Source: Rhabdornis inornatus
Lineage: Eukaryota; Chordata; Aves; Passeriformes; Rhabdornithidae
Direction: 5' to 3'
Length of the DNA: 64,000 nucleotides
NCBI GenBank assembly: GCA_013397075.1
Contig: VWZS01000204.1
Coordinates: 186,001 to 250,000 of the forward strand
Each line of letters starts with the position of its first letter. The first letter of the stretch is position 1. This document shows positions 37,501 to 44,200 of the stretch, piece by piece. A model generated the notes under the pieces. It was not told the DNA's origin. It saw only the letters and a list, made by a program, of their open reading frames with translations, and searched no databases. The translations under genes and the position numbers were made by a program.

Positions 37501-37905
37501 ACTCAAAGTTGTTCTAGCGTTTCAGAGCCGCGGTAATAGCGGGGCAGCCGTGCTGCGCAACGAGATGCGGCGGGCGCGTGTGTGTGCGCGAGGTAAACAA
37601 AGCCCCGCCGGGCAGCCCGCAACGTCCCCACCCGCCGAGCGACAGCGGCCGAGCGGCCGGGCCCGCTCCGGGCAGCACGGCCGGCACGGCACGGCACGGC
37701 ACCTGCGCCCGCCACGGGGGGCGGCGGAGGCCGCGCTCGCAGGGGTCTAACCCACCTCGTCGCCCCACTTGAGCACGTCCTTGTGGCGGTCGCGCAGGGC
37801 GCGGTAGATGTGGAGGAACTGGAGGATGCCGTGCCGCCGCACGTGCTCCGCGTACCGCCGCGTCTCCTCCCAGCTCAGTGGCGAGCCCTGCGACAGCAGC
37901 CCCAT
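4364..37905 (-). CDS. GCLC: Glutamate-cysteine ligase catalytic subunit (16 coding exons, complete)
   Basis: The enzyme joins L-glutamate and L-cysteine through the glutamate gamma-carboxyl, using ATP. This is the rate-limiting step of glutathione synthesis in the cytosol, and the enzyme normally works with the modifier subunit GCLM. Sixteen exons join in frame to 636 residues (human is 637, from memory). The protein starts MGLLSQGSPLSW. Family landmarks follow in order: GDEVEYM (48-54, the strand that holds metal-binding glutamates in the yeast enzyme), MGFGMGNCCLQ (242-252), DIDCRWGVISASVDDR (about residues 292-307), RFKPPPPNSDIGWRVEFRPME (411-431), LENMEVDVDTRC with Cys554 (equivalent to human Cys553), and WKCNQIA with Cys606 (human Cys605). 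Cysteines next to the metal-binding strand (66, 70) and an alanine where human has Cys613 look different from human. The start ATG has G at -3 and +4, and no upstream ATG is seen in the proximal 5' region. There is no frameshift or stop. Identification is near certain. Confidence 0.98.
4570..8132. other. GCLC intron 15
   Basis: A 3.6-kb intron with no coding signal. It holds the hairpin at 6455-6505 and a short A run near 7120. I recognised no transposable element. Confidence 0.8.
6455..6505. repeat. Inverted repeat with 14-bp arms (hairpin)
   Basis: TGCTGCCACCACCT at 6455-6468 pairs with AGGTGGTGG-T-CAGCA at 6491-6505. All 14 pairs match, with one unpaired T. The loop is 22 nt. It lies in intron 15 and would fold in either strand's RNA. 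Confidence 0.85.
8133..8253 (-). CDS. GCLC: GCLC coding exon 15 (residues 529-569)
   Basis: 121 nt. The acceptor is TTACACAG|GAAGGA and the donor is TCTG|GTATGT. It encodes EGVFPGLIPILNSYLENMEV, DVDTRCTILNYLKLIKKRAS. Cys554 corresponds by alignment to human Cys553, which has been linked to pairing with GCLM. The following intron is 3,563 bp. Confidence 0.97.
8346..8449 (-). CDS. GCLC: GCLC coding exon 14 (residues 494-528)
   Basis: 104 nt. The acceptor is CATGAAG|GTGGAA. The donor is GGGAAG|GTCATA, with C at +3. It encodes GNAVVDGCGSAQNG, a variable STNTE stretch, then EYTLMSIDTIINGK. The following intron is only 92 bp, so exons 13-15 span about 500 bp. Confidence 0.95.
8546..8627 (-). CDS. 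GCLC: GCLC coding exon 13 (residues 467-494)
   Basis: 82 nt. The acceptor is TTGCCAG|GTGGAT. The donor is AAAG|GTATCA, which is weak at +5. It encodes VDENMKVAQKRDAVRQGMFY and FRKDICK, with Gly494 split. The following intron is only 96 bp. Confidence 0.96.
8628..10710. other. GCLC intron 12
   Basis: A 2.1-kb AT-rich intron. Its only clear structure is the nested inverted repeat at 9843-9901. Confidence 0.8.
9843..9901. repeat. Nested inverted repeat (two concentric 9-bp arm pairs)
   Basis: The outer arms GAAGTCATA (9843-9851) and TATGACTTC (9893-9901) are perfect complements. The inner arms AATCATACC (9855-9863) and GGTATGATT (9874-9882) are too. Spacers are 3 nt and 10 nt, and the loop is 10 nt. 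This could be the remains of a small palindromic DNA transposon or a hairpin RNA precursor. Confidence 0.85.
10711..10815 (-). CDS. GCLC: GCLC coding exon 12 (residues 432-466)
   Basis: 105 nt, phase 0. The acceptor is TCTAG|GTCCAG and the donor is TCCAAG|GTAGGT. It encodes VQLTDFENSAYVVFVVLLTR and VILSYKLDFLIPLSK. The following intron is 2,083 bp and holds the nested inverted repeat at 9843-9901. Confidence 0.97.
11527..11619 (-). CDS. GCLC: GCLC coding exon 11 (residues 401-431)
   Basis: 93 nt, phase 0. The acceptor is TTTGCAG|AATATT and the donor is ATGGAG|GTAAGG. It encodes NIQSTNWQTM and then the RFKPPPPNSDIGWRVEFRPM block that marks this family. The following intron is 711 bp. Confidence 0.97.
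12280..12392 (-). CDS. GCLC: GCLC coding exon 10 (residues 363-400)
   Basis: 113 nt. The acceptor is CTTGTAG|GTATTG. The donor is GAG|GTTATG, with T at +3 and T at +4, so it is weak. It encodes IDHLLAQHIAHLFIRDPLTL, FEEKIHLDDA and NESDHFE. Reading on into exon 11 gives DHFE-NIQSTNW exactly as the family expects, so the boundary is secure despite the odd donor. The following intron is 660 bp. Confidence 0.95.
12920..13058 (-). CDS. GCLC: GCLC coding exon 9 (residues 317-363)
   Basis: 139 nt. The acceptor is ATATAG|CCACTG and the donor is GAAG|GTAAGT. It encodes PLKNNHYRISKSRYDSIDSY, LSECGEKYNDIDLTIDKDIY and EQLIKE, with Gly363 split. The following intron is 527 bp. Confidence 0.97.
13881..13997 (-). 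CDS. GCLC: GCLC coding exon 8 (residues 278-316)
   Basis: 117 nt, phase 0 at both ends. The acceptor is ATTTTAG|ATGGCA and the donor is CTAGAG|GTAAGT. It encodes MALSAASPFYRGYVSDIDCR, then WGVISASVDDRTREERGLE, one of the most conserved blocks of the family. The following intron is 822 bp. Confidence 0.97.
14518..14543. repeat. Perfect 10-bp hairpin, AAACCCTCTG / CAGAGGGTTT
   Basis: The arms are separated by a 6-nt loop (TAACAC). It lies in intron 7. Confidence 0.8.
14890..14964 (-). CDS. GCLC: GCLC coding exon 7 (residues 253-277)
   Basis: 75 nt, phase 0 at both ends. The acceptor is TCCAACAG|GTGACA and the donor is ATTGTG|GTAAGT. It encodes VTFQACSISEARYLYDQL and ATICPIV. The following intron is 892 bp. 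Confidence 0.97.
15994..16021. repeat. Perfect 12-bp hairpin with A4 loop
   Basis: AAGTAAGACTTT - AAAA - AAAGTCTTACTT. A further AAGTCTTA copy follows at about 16027-16034, so the palindrome is partly repeated. It lies in intron 6. Confidence 0.85.
16562..17411 (-). mobile_element. CR1 LINE fragment, 3' part of ORF2, broken
   Basis: The 3' end of a CR1 retrotransposon in minus orientation; its tail lies at 16562, where the plus strand shows TCACAGAATCAATTAGATTGG. Minus-strand frames give CR1 reverse-transcriptase C-terminal phrases: VEKDPGVLV and LNMSQCVPRW in one frame, SVASRSRAVIVPLYSALLRP and HLECCVQFW in another. The pieces are in different frames with stops, so the copy is dead. The 5' end is truncated, as is usual for CR1. 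Confidence 0.92.
17455..17756 (+). mobile_element. ERV-derived interspersed repeat, left part of copy B
   Basis: It contains phrases of the songbird ERV-related family (CTGAATTTATTACAAGTCAA, CCTCCTCAGGGGGAGGACTT, GCTCCAACATGAGTCTTTGT). The repeat stops where a solo LTR begins and resumes at about 18321, so this is the left half of a split element. Confidence 0.6.
17757..18322 (+). mobile_element. Solo LTR of an avian ERV, inserted in the older repeat
   Basis: It starts near TGGCATCAGCTGGGAT and ends near GGGTTTAAACCACAAC. Characteristic inner phrases are GATAACACACTGGTCTTTTA, GATATCCCATACCATATGGC, ATAAACTGGGGGAGTTGG and TTTTTATCTCAACCCACAAG. I know this LTR type from bird genomes. The TATA-like and polyadenylation stretches are degraded (CATAAACT, ATTAAGC). 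No internal retroviral region follows, so it is a solo LTR. Target-site repeats are too eroded to fix the ends to the base. Confidence 0.8.
18323..18897 (+). mobile_element. ERV-derived interspersed repeat, right part of copy B
   Basis: It continues the element at 17455-17756 and matches copy A (1162-1700, opposite strand). Shared phrases are CGGGCTGCAG, TGACCTTGGTG.CTGCAGAA, GTTTCTC.CACA.ATTCTCATTC and GAAGCTTCC. The 159-residue frame across it is a remnant with no recognisable domain. Confidence 0.65.
19073..19209 (-). CDS. GCLC: GCLC coding exon 6 (residues 207-252)
   Basis: 137 nt. The acceptor is CCACGCAG|TATTTA and the donor is CTCCAG|GTAAAG. It encodes FKDKNTPSPFIETF, an acidic and alanine-rich linker (one residue longer than human by my alignment), then the MDAMGFGMGNCCLQ active-site motif with Cys249 and Cys250 (human Cys248 and Cys249). 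The following intron is 4,108 bp and full of retroelements. Confidence 0.97.
19301..19359 (-). CDS. GCLC: GCLC coding exon 5 (residues 187-207)
   Basis: A 59-nt microexon-like exon. The acceptor is TTGTAG|TACACT and the donor is CCAA|GTGAGT. It encodes TLTRNIRHRRGEKVVINVP, with Ser187 and Ile207 split across junctions. The following intron is only 91 bp, so exons 5 and 6 are close together. Confidence 0.97.
19969..20082 (-). CDS. GCLC: GCLC coding exon 4 (residues 149-187)
   Basis: 114 nt. The acceptor is TTACATAG|GTTAGG and the donor is TTTAG|GTAAGA. It encodes LGCPGFTLPDYKP, VEGGASKSLFFPDEAINKHP and RF. The following intron is 609 bp. Confidence 0.97.
20083..22648. other. GCLC intron 3
   Basis: A 2.6-kb AT-rich intron. 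No gene, RNA or recognised transposable element seen. Confidence 0.75.
22649..22831 (-). CDS. GCLC: GCLC coding exon 3 (residues 88-149)
   Basis: 183 nt. The acceptor is TTATAG|TCACCC and the donor is CCAAG|GTGAGA. It encodes HPTLWRPEYGSYMIEGTPGQ, the strongly conserved PYGGTM segment, the basic stretch NMRKRRQEA, and CTVTSFP. Phases match exons 2 and 4 (Asn88 and Arg149 are split). The following intron is 2,566 bp. Confidence 0.97.
23637..23749 (-). CDS. GCLC: GCLC coding exon 2 (residues 51-88)
   Basis: 113 nt. The acceptor is TTTTTTCAAG|GTGGAA and the donor is CCCCAA|GTGAGT; the exon ends with two bases of Asn88. It encodes VEYMLVKFDHENKKV, then a segment with Cys66 and Cys70, then LQTLQEKGEKINP. 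From memory, human has Arg and Ser at the two cysteine positions. The following intron is 805 bp. Confidence 0.97.
23750..27528. other. GCLC intron 1, exon 2-proximal part
   Basis: Unique-looking intron sequence with A/C-rich runs (for example near 24140) and one antioxidant-type motif (24339). No coding exon supported. Confidence 0.7.
24339..24347 (+). promoter_or_regulatory. Exact TGACTCAGC antioxidant-type motif in intron 1
   Basis: Context CTTGACTCAGCTTTGC, about 0.6 kb upstream of exon 2 in gene direction. It matches the NRF2/small-MAF core. Motif evidence only. Confidence 0.4.
27529..27934 (+). mobile_element. Probable ERV LTR in intron 1 (plus strand)
   Basis: About 406 bp from TGTAGACCCC to CCGACAACA. 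It has an LTR promoter layout: CCAAT-like ATTGGT boxes, TATAAA at 27675-27680 and AATAAA at 27737-27742, followed by a U5-like stretch. The motifs are intact, so it looks fairly young. Clear target-site repeats are missing at these ends; AAGCAT occurs at both sides a few bases out. It lies antisense to GCLC. Confidence 0.6.
28174..28400 (-). mobile_element. CR1 LINE 3' end fragment
   Basis: The plus strand reads TCACAGAATCTTCAAGGTTG, then GAAGAGACCTTAAGGATCA, and on into the conserved CATCTCCAGGGATGATGACT region. This is the antisense of a CR1 3' end. About 230 bp remain. Confidence 0.88.
28401..28916 (-). mobile_element. Probable ERV LTR abutting the CR1 fragment (minus strand)
   Basis: On the minus strand it runs from about TGTTAAGATTTAGGGC. 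It has TATAAATA at 28518-28511 and AATAAA at 28434-28429, about 80 bp apart, as expected for an LTR R region. Typical phrases are TAATTAGCATGAGATGCAAG and GTTCCAGCTGGGTGCAAG. U3 carries an NF-E2-type motif, TGAGTCAGC, at 28665-28673. The ends are approximate. It lies in the same sense as GCLC. Confidence 0.6.
28665..28673 (+). promoter_or_regulatory. NF-E2/AP-1-type motif TGAGTCAGC inside the LTR
   Basis: It matches TGA(G/C)TCAGC, the NF-E2/small-MAF consensus, but not the strict TGACNNNGC core. It lies about 150 bp upstream of the LTR TATA box. Motif evidence only. Confidence 0.35.
29260..29413 (+). mobile_element. CR1 LINE 3' end fragment (plus strand)
   Basis: It reads AGTTTGGATGAGTCTTTGAG, CGACCTGGTGTAGTGG, then GGTCCCTTACAACACAAGCC and ends ATTCTGTGATTCCAT. 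This is a CR1 tail in plus orientation, about 150 bp and quite diverged. Confidence 0.8.
29414..37419. other. GCLC intron 1, remaining part
   Basis: About 8 kb without any supported gene. It holds an A/C-rich low-complexity tract at 31101-31218. Open frames (for example 93 residues at 34084-34365) are short and featureless. Confidence 0.65.
31101..31218. repeat. A/C-rich low-complexity tract
   Basis: Runs of A interrupted by CC, CCAACCAACCAACC and a short CACACACACA stretch. It could be a decayed poly(A) tail or simple repeat. Confidence 0.75.
37683..37702. repeat. GGCAC pentamer repeat, 4 copies
   Basis: Four exact GGCAC units at the start of intron 1, within the CpG island. It is short but likely to vary in length. 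Confidence 0.7.
37756..37905 (-). CDS. GCLC: GCLC coding exon 1 (residues 1-50)
   Basis: 150 nt from the ATG at 37905-37903 to the donor GAG|GTGGGT, phase 0. It encodes MGLLSQGSPLSWEE through KWGDE. The exon ends between Glu50 and Val51, so it cuts the GDEVEYM active-site motif in two. The codons are very GC-rich because the exon lies in the CpG island. It is followed by a 14,006-bp intron. Confidence 0.97.
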
Positions 37906-38003
37906 GCCGGCCAAGAAGAAGGGAGGGAGGCCGAGGAAGCGAGCGGAGCCGGAGCAGAGCGAGTGCGCTCAGTGCCGCGGCGGCGGGACCGAGCCCGGCG
38001 CCG

Positions 38004-38009
38004 CACGTG
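38004..38009. promoter_or_regulatory. E-box CACGTG in the GCLC promoter
   Basis: A palindromic CACGTG about 100 bp upstream of the ATG, in the core of the CpG island. It can bind USF, MYC/MAX or TFEB-type factors. Function is inferred from the motif only. Confidence 0.45.
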
Positions 38010-38031
38010 ACGGCGGCCGCGCGTCAGGCCG

Positions 38032-38040
38032 TGACTCAGC
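38032..38040 (+). promoter_or_regulatory. Antioxidant response element (NRF2-small MAF site), promoter-proximal
   Basis: TGACTCAGC matches the core TGACNNNGC exactly and also contains the AP-1 site TGACTCA. It lies about 130 bp upstream of the ATG. The context CGTGACTCAGCACTTT is very close to what I recall of the human GCLC distal element ARE4, but that one is about 3 kb upstream. The site is expected to drive oxidative-stress induction. Confidence 0.8.
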
Positions 38041-38058
38041 ACTTTCCGCCGGCAGGCG

Positions 38059-38065
38059 CCGCCCC
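38059..38065. promoter_or_regulatory. GC box (SP1-type site) in the GCLC promoter
   Basis: CCGCCCC lies about 20 bp beyond the antioxidant element. GC boxes are common in TATA-less CpG promoters, so this is a weak individual call. Confidence 0.4.
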
Positions 38066-41000
38066 CGGCGCGGCGCTGAGCGCGGCCTGGCGGCCTCGCG
38101 GTGATCACGGCGCGGAGCCGCCGGGCAAGGAGCGAGCGAGCGTCCCCAGGGAGGCAAACCCGGCCGCCTGCAGCGACCGTGAGCGCCGCTGCTCCGAACG
38201 CCCGGCCCACGGCCCGGACACAGGGCAGGAGGCGCCGCTCGCCCGCGCCAGGCGACATGGCGGCGGGAGGGTGTCCCCCGGCAGCACGGGGCGCGTCTGG
38301 CCGGTGCTGGAGCTCCTGAGGGAAAGGGACTCTTGTGGCGCTGAGAGCGCCAAAATAAAGGTCCTGATTGAAAGGCCCCAAAATGCGGACAGCGTGCGAA
38401 CGCTGCTGTGTGTTTTACAGATCAGAGCACTGGGGGGAAACGTGATGCTCGGGGGGAGGTGGAGTGAAATCCAGAGAGGTCGCACCTCGTCCCCCATAGA
38501 TTCTCCTCTGCATCTCCGGCTGCGGAACCCACAGGTTGTGGTGTCAAGCATAAGCCCAGCTCGTGAAGATGTTGAAAATGAGTTTGTTACCTGGAAGTTG
38601 TTCTGGAGGTAATTGCAACAGCATTGTCTCAGGAAAGAGGATGTGAGGGCGTGTCAAGGCGTGTATTTTACATTCGATGAAAAGTAGAAGGAAGGCCTCT
38701 TAGTGCTGAGTCTTTACTGAATGAAGAGGCAAGAGGCTGAACGTTAACACGAAGGGAAAGTTTCTCACTGCTGAGAAGCAGAAATTCATTACTCCTGGAC
38801 TCTCATTGCTGCATTCACAAAGCTGATCATAGGCCGCAGGGAAAAGCAGGGCTGGTGTATGAAAAACCAATGCTTTGAGAATTAGTAAGGTACTTAAATA
38901 GTGATATAACCCACTAATGCATGAACTGTATTAGATATTTCATTAACTGAATGCCTATACTTACAAGAACTGCTTAATTGTCTTTATTCCAGGATATGAG
39001 GTGCCTAAAGGATAGAATAAGCTCCCAAGATAATAGAATAACAAAACTAAAATGTATTTAGTGGCAGATACCAAATATTAAAGTAAAATTATGCAAAAGT
39101 ATTTTGATGACATACGTTTCTACACAAAGGGCAGCACTGACAGAACAAGCAGTAATCATTAGAATTAAAATTACGAACAATTTATAATGAGCTGTTTTTT
39201 AGGAGCTCATGATTTTTTATAAAAAATCCTCGTGGTTTTGGCTGAAATTGTAGAGGCTGGCCTGATTGAAAGCAGTGCTGTTGTTGGTACTATAGTAGAT
39301 CTAGAGATGGCTGGTTGACTTAGTTTGGGGGACAATAAAACAATATTTTATTCTAGCTAAAAAATCCCACAGCCTTTTTTATTTTTGAAACATCAAGAGA
39401 CCAAAAGTCTCACATTTGGCAATGGCAGTCTGATGAGGCATATCCCTCTTGTGAAAGTCAAGTTGTACTTTATTTCAGATCTAAGGGGACAAAACCTTGC
39501 ATGTTTGAGGGCAATTGCACCAAAATATCAAGGTTCCAGGTTGGTGCCATCATGCTGCCATCCAGCCTCAGTTTTCCCACAGCTTTGAGTTAGAGCTGAA
39601 GGACCTGAGGAGTCCTGGCCTGACAAAGTAGCACCCGGTAGCCAACAGCTCTGTTAGCCCCTTTCTGGCTCTTGGGGCAGTGAGCTTGGGTCTGGAGCAA
39701 AGCTTGTTGTATCAAATTAAAGTTAATATTGTCATCTTATGAATCTGAGCCAGCTTGTCTGTATTGTTTAGGGTCCATGCTCTCAGTTCACTTGGCTGAC
39801 AGCAAGAGCCCTGTGTTACTGAGAAACGTTTCTGGAAGAATTGGGTATTTGGTATAATCCCAGCTGCTTTGAGTGTGCTGGTATATAATGCACTGTAAAC
39901 ATTTCCAGCAACATACACAAAATTTTGAAATTAAGATCAGTTTTACTGTATTGCAGGCTGCTATTATGCAGTCTGTACTCTTCAGCTGACCACTAATGCT
40001 GCTCTTTGACCTGCAATTCAAGAGCACATTTTCAGTGTCTTGTCTTTCTCAGTATTTAAACTTAGCTCATTTTTGTGTTATTTTAGTGCCAATATCTGCT
40101 TTATTTGCAGTCCTGTGTGCTTAGTCTTGTCAACTATAGCGCTAATACATTGTTTATAGCAGAAAATCAAGGTATTTTCCTTTTGCACCAGTAAAACTGA
40201 TAAATACATAAACTCTTTTCTCACACTGCAATCTCTAGCATAACAGTGTGACAAGTCAGCTCTGTTTATGAAGTGTTCATCACCTTTAGCTGAAGCTTTT
40301 TCCCCTCTAGTTCTAATGTATATGTTCTGGCAGTGTGGAGTGATCCATAGTGGAGGACTAAGCCATTCAAAAGTTGACAACATCACATGCAGAAATGTTC
40401 ACTTGCAGATCACCTAAAATATGACTTCAAGACAAGCCACCATTGTATGATATCTGCCCACATGCTTAATGTTGTATAATTATTTCCAGAACACTGAGTA
40501 TCATGTATAATTACTTCCAGTACACTTAATATGAAAAAAAGCTTTCCTAAACATACAGGCAGTACTTTGGATGATATTATTAGTTTACTCTGTACCCATA
40601 TCCCCAGCCCCAGGGCTTAACTTCTTTTTCTGAGCAGTCCAAAGGAGATCATTGAGGGAAAAGGCTGATGTACCTGTAATTTGGTAGGTTGATCAGAGAA
40701 GAATATGTGACTTGCAACCTGCACAGCAAGGAGCTGTTTGACATATTCCTGCCTTTCTCCACAGAGGATAACTCACTTTGTGTTTTGTATAGCTGCAAAG
40801 CTATTCAAATCAGCTGCCACTAAACCTAAATAGAGTAGCTTGGCTCTTTGAGAATATACCCGCTGGGAGAAATGAAAGATATGTAGGCTCACAGGTGAGG
40901 CCACTCCTACAGAATCCTTTCTTTTACTGGCTGTCATTAAAAGTAATAAGTAACAAGCAGACATCTTGTGATGAGGCTGTTATTAGAAGGAAGAAAGAAG

Positions 41001-41248
41001 GATTTGTTTTACTTCATGAATCATCTGCAAAAAAATTTTAAAGCAGCTTTGTTCAAGGTGATTGTTGAGCTGGCATTGCTGTATATTATGTTATTCTCTG
41101 AGTAAAATGGAAAGACTTCAAATGAAACAATCCACTTCCAAAGTTTTGAAATTATATGTTTGATAGAAAAAAAATCCTTTTTTTTTTTAATCAAATTTTT
41201 ATGTTTCCAGGTCTATAATTTATGATATGCACTTATGTCCAGTATAAT

Positions 41249-41257
41249 TGACTCAGC
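41249..41257 (+). promoter_or_regulatory. Exact TGACTCAGC antioxidant-type motif 3.3 kb upstream of GCLC
   Basis: Context AATTGACTCAGCTGAGCAGC; the overlapping CAGCTG makes the site partly palindromic. It lies about 3.3 kb from the ATG, close to the distance reported for human ARE4. Motif evidence only. Confidence 0.45.
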
Positions 41258-44200
41258 TGAGCAGCAGATGCAATAACTGCTTACTTTTGAGTGAGGAGGC
41301 CTCCAGATATTTCCTGAGGCACTAGAGAGATCAGTGCTCAAGCAGTTATTTCTTGATGCAGAAAGTCTTGCTGACTAGCAACTTGGATTAAATGATCTCT
41401 CTGGGGGGAGAAAGAAGTCAAGACACGGAAAAGATTCAAGTGAAAGGTCTTCTGATGTATCTTCCAGTTAATGTCTTCCTGCTTTGCATTGAGGAATGTG
41501 ACTAATGGGAACTTATTCTGATCTAACTAAATATGCTTATTCCTCTCCAAGCCAACTTCTCAATTAGTGTATGAGAGACACTGTTGTGGCTTGTCAGTAT
41601 TGCTTTAAAATTTCTTTTTCTTCCTGTTGCCTGATGTAGAAATGACTGTAGTAGCATTAAGTTATGTCATGAGCCTAAGTGGTGCATTTCTAGGATGTTT
41701 TTTGGTGAATTTTTATTGATAACCATTGATTTTGAGGGTTTTTTACTTCAGTAAGGATGAATTGTGCATTCCAGTCTATAAAGTTTCATACGTTTATGTA
41801 AAAAGTGAATATAATCACATTGTTTCAGCACTTTGGTCTGTATTAGCATGTTCCTTTTGCAATGAACTTGAATTTCTCATTTCTGAGTAGTCCACATATT
41901 CTTTTGCTATGTCTGTGGACATGACATGATTATGGTGCCTTTACTGACTTGGGCGTATTTAATCATGCCATGAATGCTGCTGGCAGTAATAGCAGTTGTA
42001 GTGAATTATTTTGTGTGCACATTGCTGAGCTGCTCCCTATCAGAGTGGTCTGGCATGGTGACTGATACCCAGTGCATCCTATTCACCTTTTTCTCCTGCC
42101 ACCACCAGTTCCCTTGGAAGTGCACTCTCCTACCAATTCAGCTGTCCCTGTGTCCAGATCTGTCCTAAAGAGGCTCTTTGATGATGTCCACAAGATACAA
42201 AGTATTCCAGAGAAAGCAAGAACTTCCAAATTATTTTCCAGTTTATTTTCTTGCCAGCGTCTTCTAAGATGGAGACCCTTTATTATAGGATTATCTTTAT
42301 ATTCTTGTCCATAGGCTGATCAGTGGGGTTTTTTTTCTTGATAGATAACTGTGTAATATAAAATAAAAGAATGCCAGATGCTCAATAGCAAAGCTGAAGG
42401 CTATCTTCTCATCCTCTCTGCATGCCAAGCTGTTGTCTTTAATGCATCACTTAATTAATTGTATCAGAAGCAGTGAAATTCTTCTTTAGACATAAGAAAG
42501 ACAGTGGCTGAGTGCAAAGTCCTTCCAAAGATTCTGTTGGTGATTAAGCTTCACAAAAGCCTGAATTCAGAGTGTGCATCTTAACGAAGTGACTGAGTTC
42601 CTTGGCTACTAGAATTCCCACCACAGGCAGGAGTGTAGGTGTGTGCACTTTTCTTGCACACATGTATCCTCTTGAAGGACAATATGCGAAAAAGTCCTAA
42701 TTCCATCATCCACATCTCCTGAAAAGAATCCACAAACCCACAAATATTAGTTGAATGTGGGTTGGAGCATTCAAAAGTTAGTTGAAAAGCAGAATAAGTA
42801 AATAATAGTTTTCTCTTTAGCAGCTGTCTCATCTTTCTTGCCACACTCAAGCTGTACCATATTTTTACATAAAGTTTAGCAGCTGAGAATAAAATACTGA
42901 TCCTTAGTGAAAAAAAAAGGTAGAATTCACTGCAGGCTAAGTTACAGTTTCTGGTGAGAGAAGTCAATATTTACAAGATTGCTCATCATGTAGGCTTTTG
43001 GTCAGGTAACAATGAACCAAATGTGAATTATCCTCTTGTATTTTAAAGGGCCGTATCTCCAAATCTTTAATTACAAAGTATTTTCATTTCTTCTACTCCG
43101 TATTGTATATTTGATTTTATATGGAGTATTAAGTTCTATTGGAAACTTGAAAATTACTGGAAATGCATTCCCCTAGTCTCTGTGAATGAAATTGGTTGGT
43201 TGGTGTTTGTTTTTTTTTTAAATTTAGACAGAGATGAGTGCCCAATCAGAATGGTAAGAAGAAACCTTGGCAAAAGAGAGCATTTAGAGAGAAACTCAGT
43301 ATTTGCTATGACATACTCTTTGGAGGTTACTGTTAACACCATTCATACCTCCTAGGTGTTTCCACCACATCAGTACTTCTCAGGGTCTGTCTTCAGAGGC
43401 AAGTTACAAATGTTTTGGAGACTCCATTTCAAAGATAAATCAAACATCATACTGAAAATACCTCTTCTGAAATTTCTTTAGCTGGACTAATTGATACAAT
43501 TTTAAAATTGGCCTAACACGTAGAGTTACAGCACTTTGTAATATGTTGCTGTTAATTATAGCACCACTGAGGAACTGGCAGATGGTCTTGTGTACAGGTA
43601 GACAAGCAGAGGAGCAGAGATGTCAGGCTGCTTTATGAGGGATACAGAAGGCTTAATTTAAATACCTGCAATAATTATTGCTTATCTTACCTTTAGGCCC
43701 CCAGCTCTAGGAGTTGATGCAGTTGTCTTTGAGTAAGACTCTCTGTTTCCCATAAAGCCTGCCATGGAATTACTGCATAGGAAACAATAGTGACATCCTG
43801 GCAGGGATGCTGGCAATGGAGAGTGACATGCCTGCCTGCGAGGAGAGGCAGCCTGTGGGTTGCAGAGGGCTTTGCAGGCAGGTACACAGCTTCCCTTCAT
43901 GCTGTGCCCTACTGCTGTGCCCACCTTCCAGCAGGGACCCCCAGGCAGTGAACTGGGCAATGGTTTGTTAGATATGGTTCTTGTCCTGCTCTCTCTCATC
44001 TGACTGCTTTCATCTCTGTAGCTAGTAGGAGCCAGGAACTGGTTAGTGGCATCCCTGCCCTATGGCAGTGCTCACGAAACAGGCAATCGGGGGGCTGCAA
44101 CCCTGAAAGGCATTTAATAGAGAAACACCAGTGACTGAGAAGTGGAGGGGAGAGCACTGAGATCAAAGAAGACTGTTGAGAAGGTCAGGGCTGCTGAGGG

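Larger units (their letters stand above)
37420..38340. promoter_or_regulatory. GCLC: CpG island promoter of GCLC
   Basis: A GC- and CpG-rich block of about 0.9 kb around exon 1, in sharp contrast to AT-rich flanks. No TATA box is seen upstream of the ATG. Within about 160 bp of the ATG are a CACGTG E-box (38004-38009), a TGACTCAGC antioxidant element (38032-38040) and a GC box CCGCCCC (38059-38065). Transcription probably starts between the ATG and these sites. The exact start site cannot be seen. Confidence 0.85.

Noticed and set aside
37878..38612. 244-residue plus-strand open frame as a protein gene
   Set aside because: Arg/Ala/Pro/Gly-rich, typical of reading through a CpG island. It overlaps GCLC exon 1 and has no recognisable domain. 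I kept it only as a hint of possible divergent transcription.
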